From Actinomycetota bacterium (lineage in GTDB: Bacteria; Actinomycetota; UBA4738; HRBIN12), in the NCBI GenBank assembly GCA_004366195.1, contig SIRV01000155.1, positions 1 to 5,305 on the forward strand: a stretch of 5,305 nucleotides of DNA, in the 5' to 3' direction. A program made the translations under genes and the position numbers. The notes beneath the pieces were generated by a model that was not told the DNA's origin, did no database searches, and saw nothing but the letters and a program-made list of their open reading frames with translations. Below, piece by piece: positions 5,162 to 5,305 of this stretch (position 1 is the first letter of the stretch; the number at the start of each line of letters is the position of its first letter).

Positions 5162-5305
5162 GGCGGACGGCGCTGCTCGCGCTGGAGGACGGCACCGTCG
5201 TGCGGGGGACCGCGTTCGGCGCGCCCGGCGAGGCTTTCGGCGAGGCCGTGTTCAACACCGCGATGACCGGGTACCAGGAGGTGCTGACCGACCCCTCGTA
5301 CGCGG
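5158..5305 (+). CDS. carA: carbamoyl-phosphate synthase small (glutaminase) subunit, 3' part outside window
   Basis: Only the first 49 codons are present, running off the right edge. The N-terminus is diagnostic of CarA: ALLALEDGTVVRGTAFGAPG, then an EAVFNTAMTGYQEVLTDPSY segment matching the family block usually written NT(G/S)MTGYQE. The small subunit takes ammonia from glutamine and feeds it to CarB to make carbamoyl phosphate for pyrimidines and arginine. The class I amidotransferase domain with its catalytic Cys lies beyond the window. The GTG at 5158 overlaps the pyrC stop as GTGA and has GGAAGG seven bases upstream. In M. tuberculosis a membrane-associated gene (Rv1382) separates pyrC and carA; here nothing does. 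carB is expected next. Confidence 0.95.
   Translation, partial: MRRTALLALEDGTVVRGTAFGAPGEAFGEAVFNTAMTGYQEVLTDPSYA

Noticed and set aside
1..5305. Possible mobile element, CRISPR array, toxin-antitoxin or defence system
   Set aside because: All sequence longer than 300 bases is accounted for by conserved housekeeping genes; no direct repeats, inverted terminal repeats, integrase, tRNA or composition shift was seen by eye.

Overview
The window is very GC-rich, with third codon positions almost all G or C. It reads as chromosomal housekeeping DNA from an actinobacterium. The gene order pepQ-efp-nusB followed by pyrR-pyrB-pyrC-carA is the arrangement known from Streptomyces and relatives; mycobacteria carry the same two blocks at separate loci. 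Two details argue against a close relative of Streptomyces or Mycobacterium. The EF-P loop reads PGKGG rather than PGKGP, and the slot between nusB and pyrR, where Streptomyces has bldD, holds an inverted tatA. A deep-branching class such as Thermoleophilia, Rubrobacteria, Acidimicrobiia or Nitriliruptoria is my inference; the sequence does not settle which.

Left block (1-1921, + strand): the 3' part of an M24 metallopeptidase (pepQ, cut by the left edge), a 58-base gap with a weak promoter and a good Shine-Dalgarno sequence, efp (elongation factor P), and nusB two bases after it. nusB ends on a CTAG tetramer whose other strand is the stop codon of tatA, so the two genes converge with a 4-base overlap.

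Middle (1918-2383): tatA on the - strand, then a 208-base divergent control region. On the + strand this region holds a -10-like box, a near-consensus PyrR-binding RNA loop whose 3' arm contains a Shine-Dalgarno sequence, a 23-codon leader ORF, and a strong GC hairpin inside that ORF. The leader ORF stop overlaps the pyrR GTG start as GTGA.

Right block (2384-5305, + strand): pyrR, pyrB, pyrC and the first 49 codons of carA. Every junction is an overlap (GTGA, ATGA, 8 bases, GTGA). CarA supplies carbamoyl phosphate with CarB (expected downstream), PyrB makes carbamoyl aspartate, PyrC closes it to dihydroorotate, and PyrR senses uridine nucleotides and feeds back on the mRNA. The control logic suggested by the sequence is that PyrR hides the first ribosome-binding site, and the chain of overlaps carries that repression through the operon.

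No mobile element, CRISPR array, tRNA, rRNA or defence-like cassette is visible. The most unusual part is the pyr leader: the PyrR site appears to control a small upstream ORF coupled to pyrR rather than pyrR directly.
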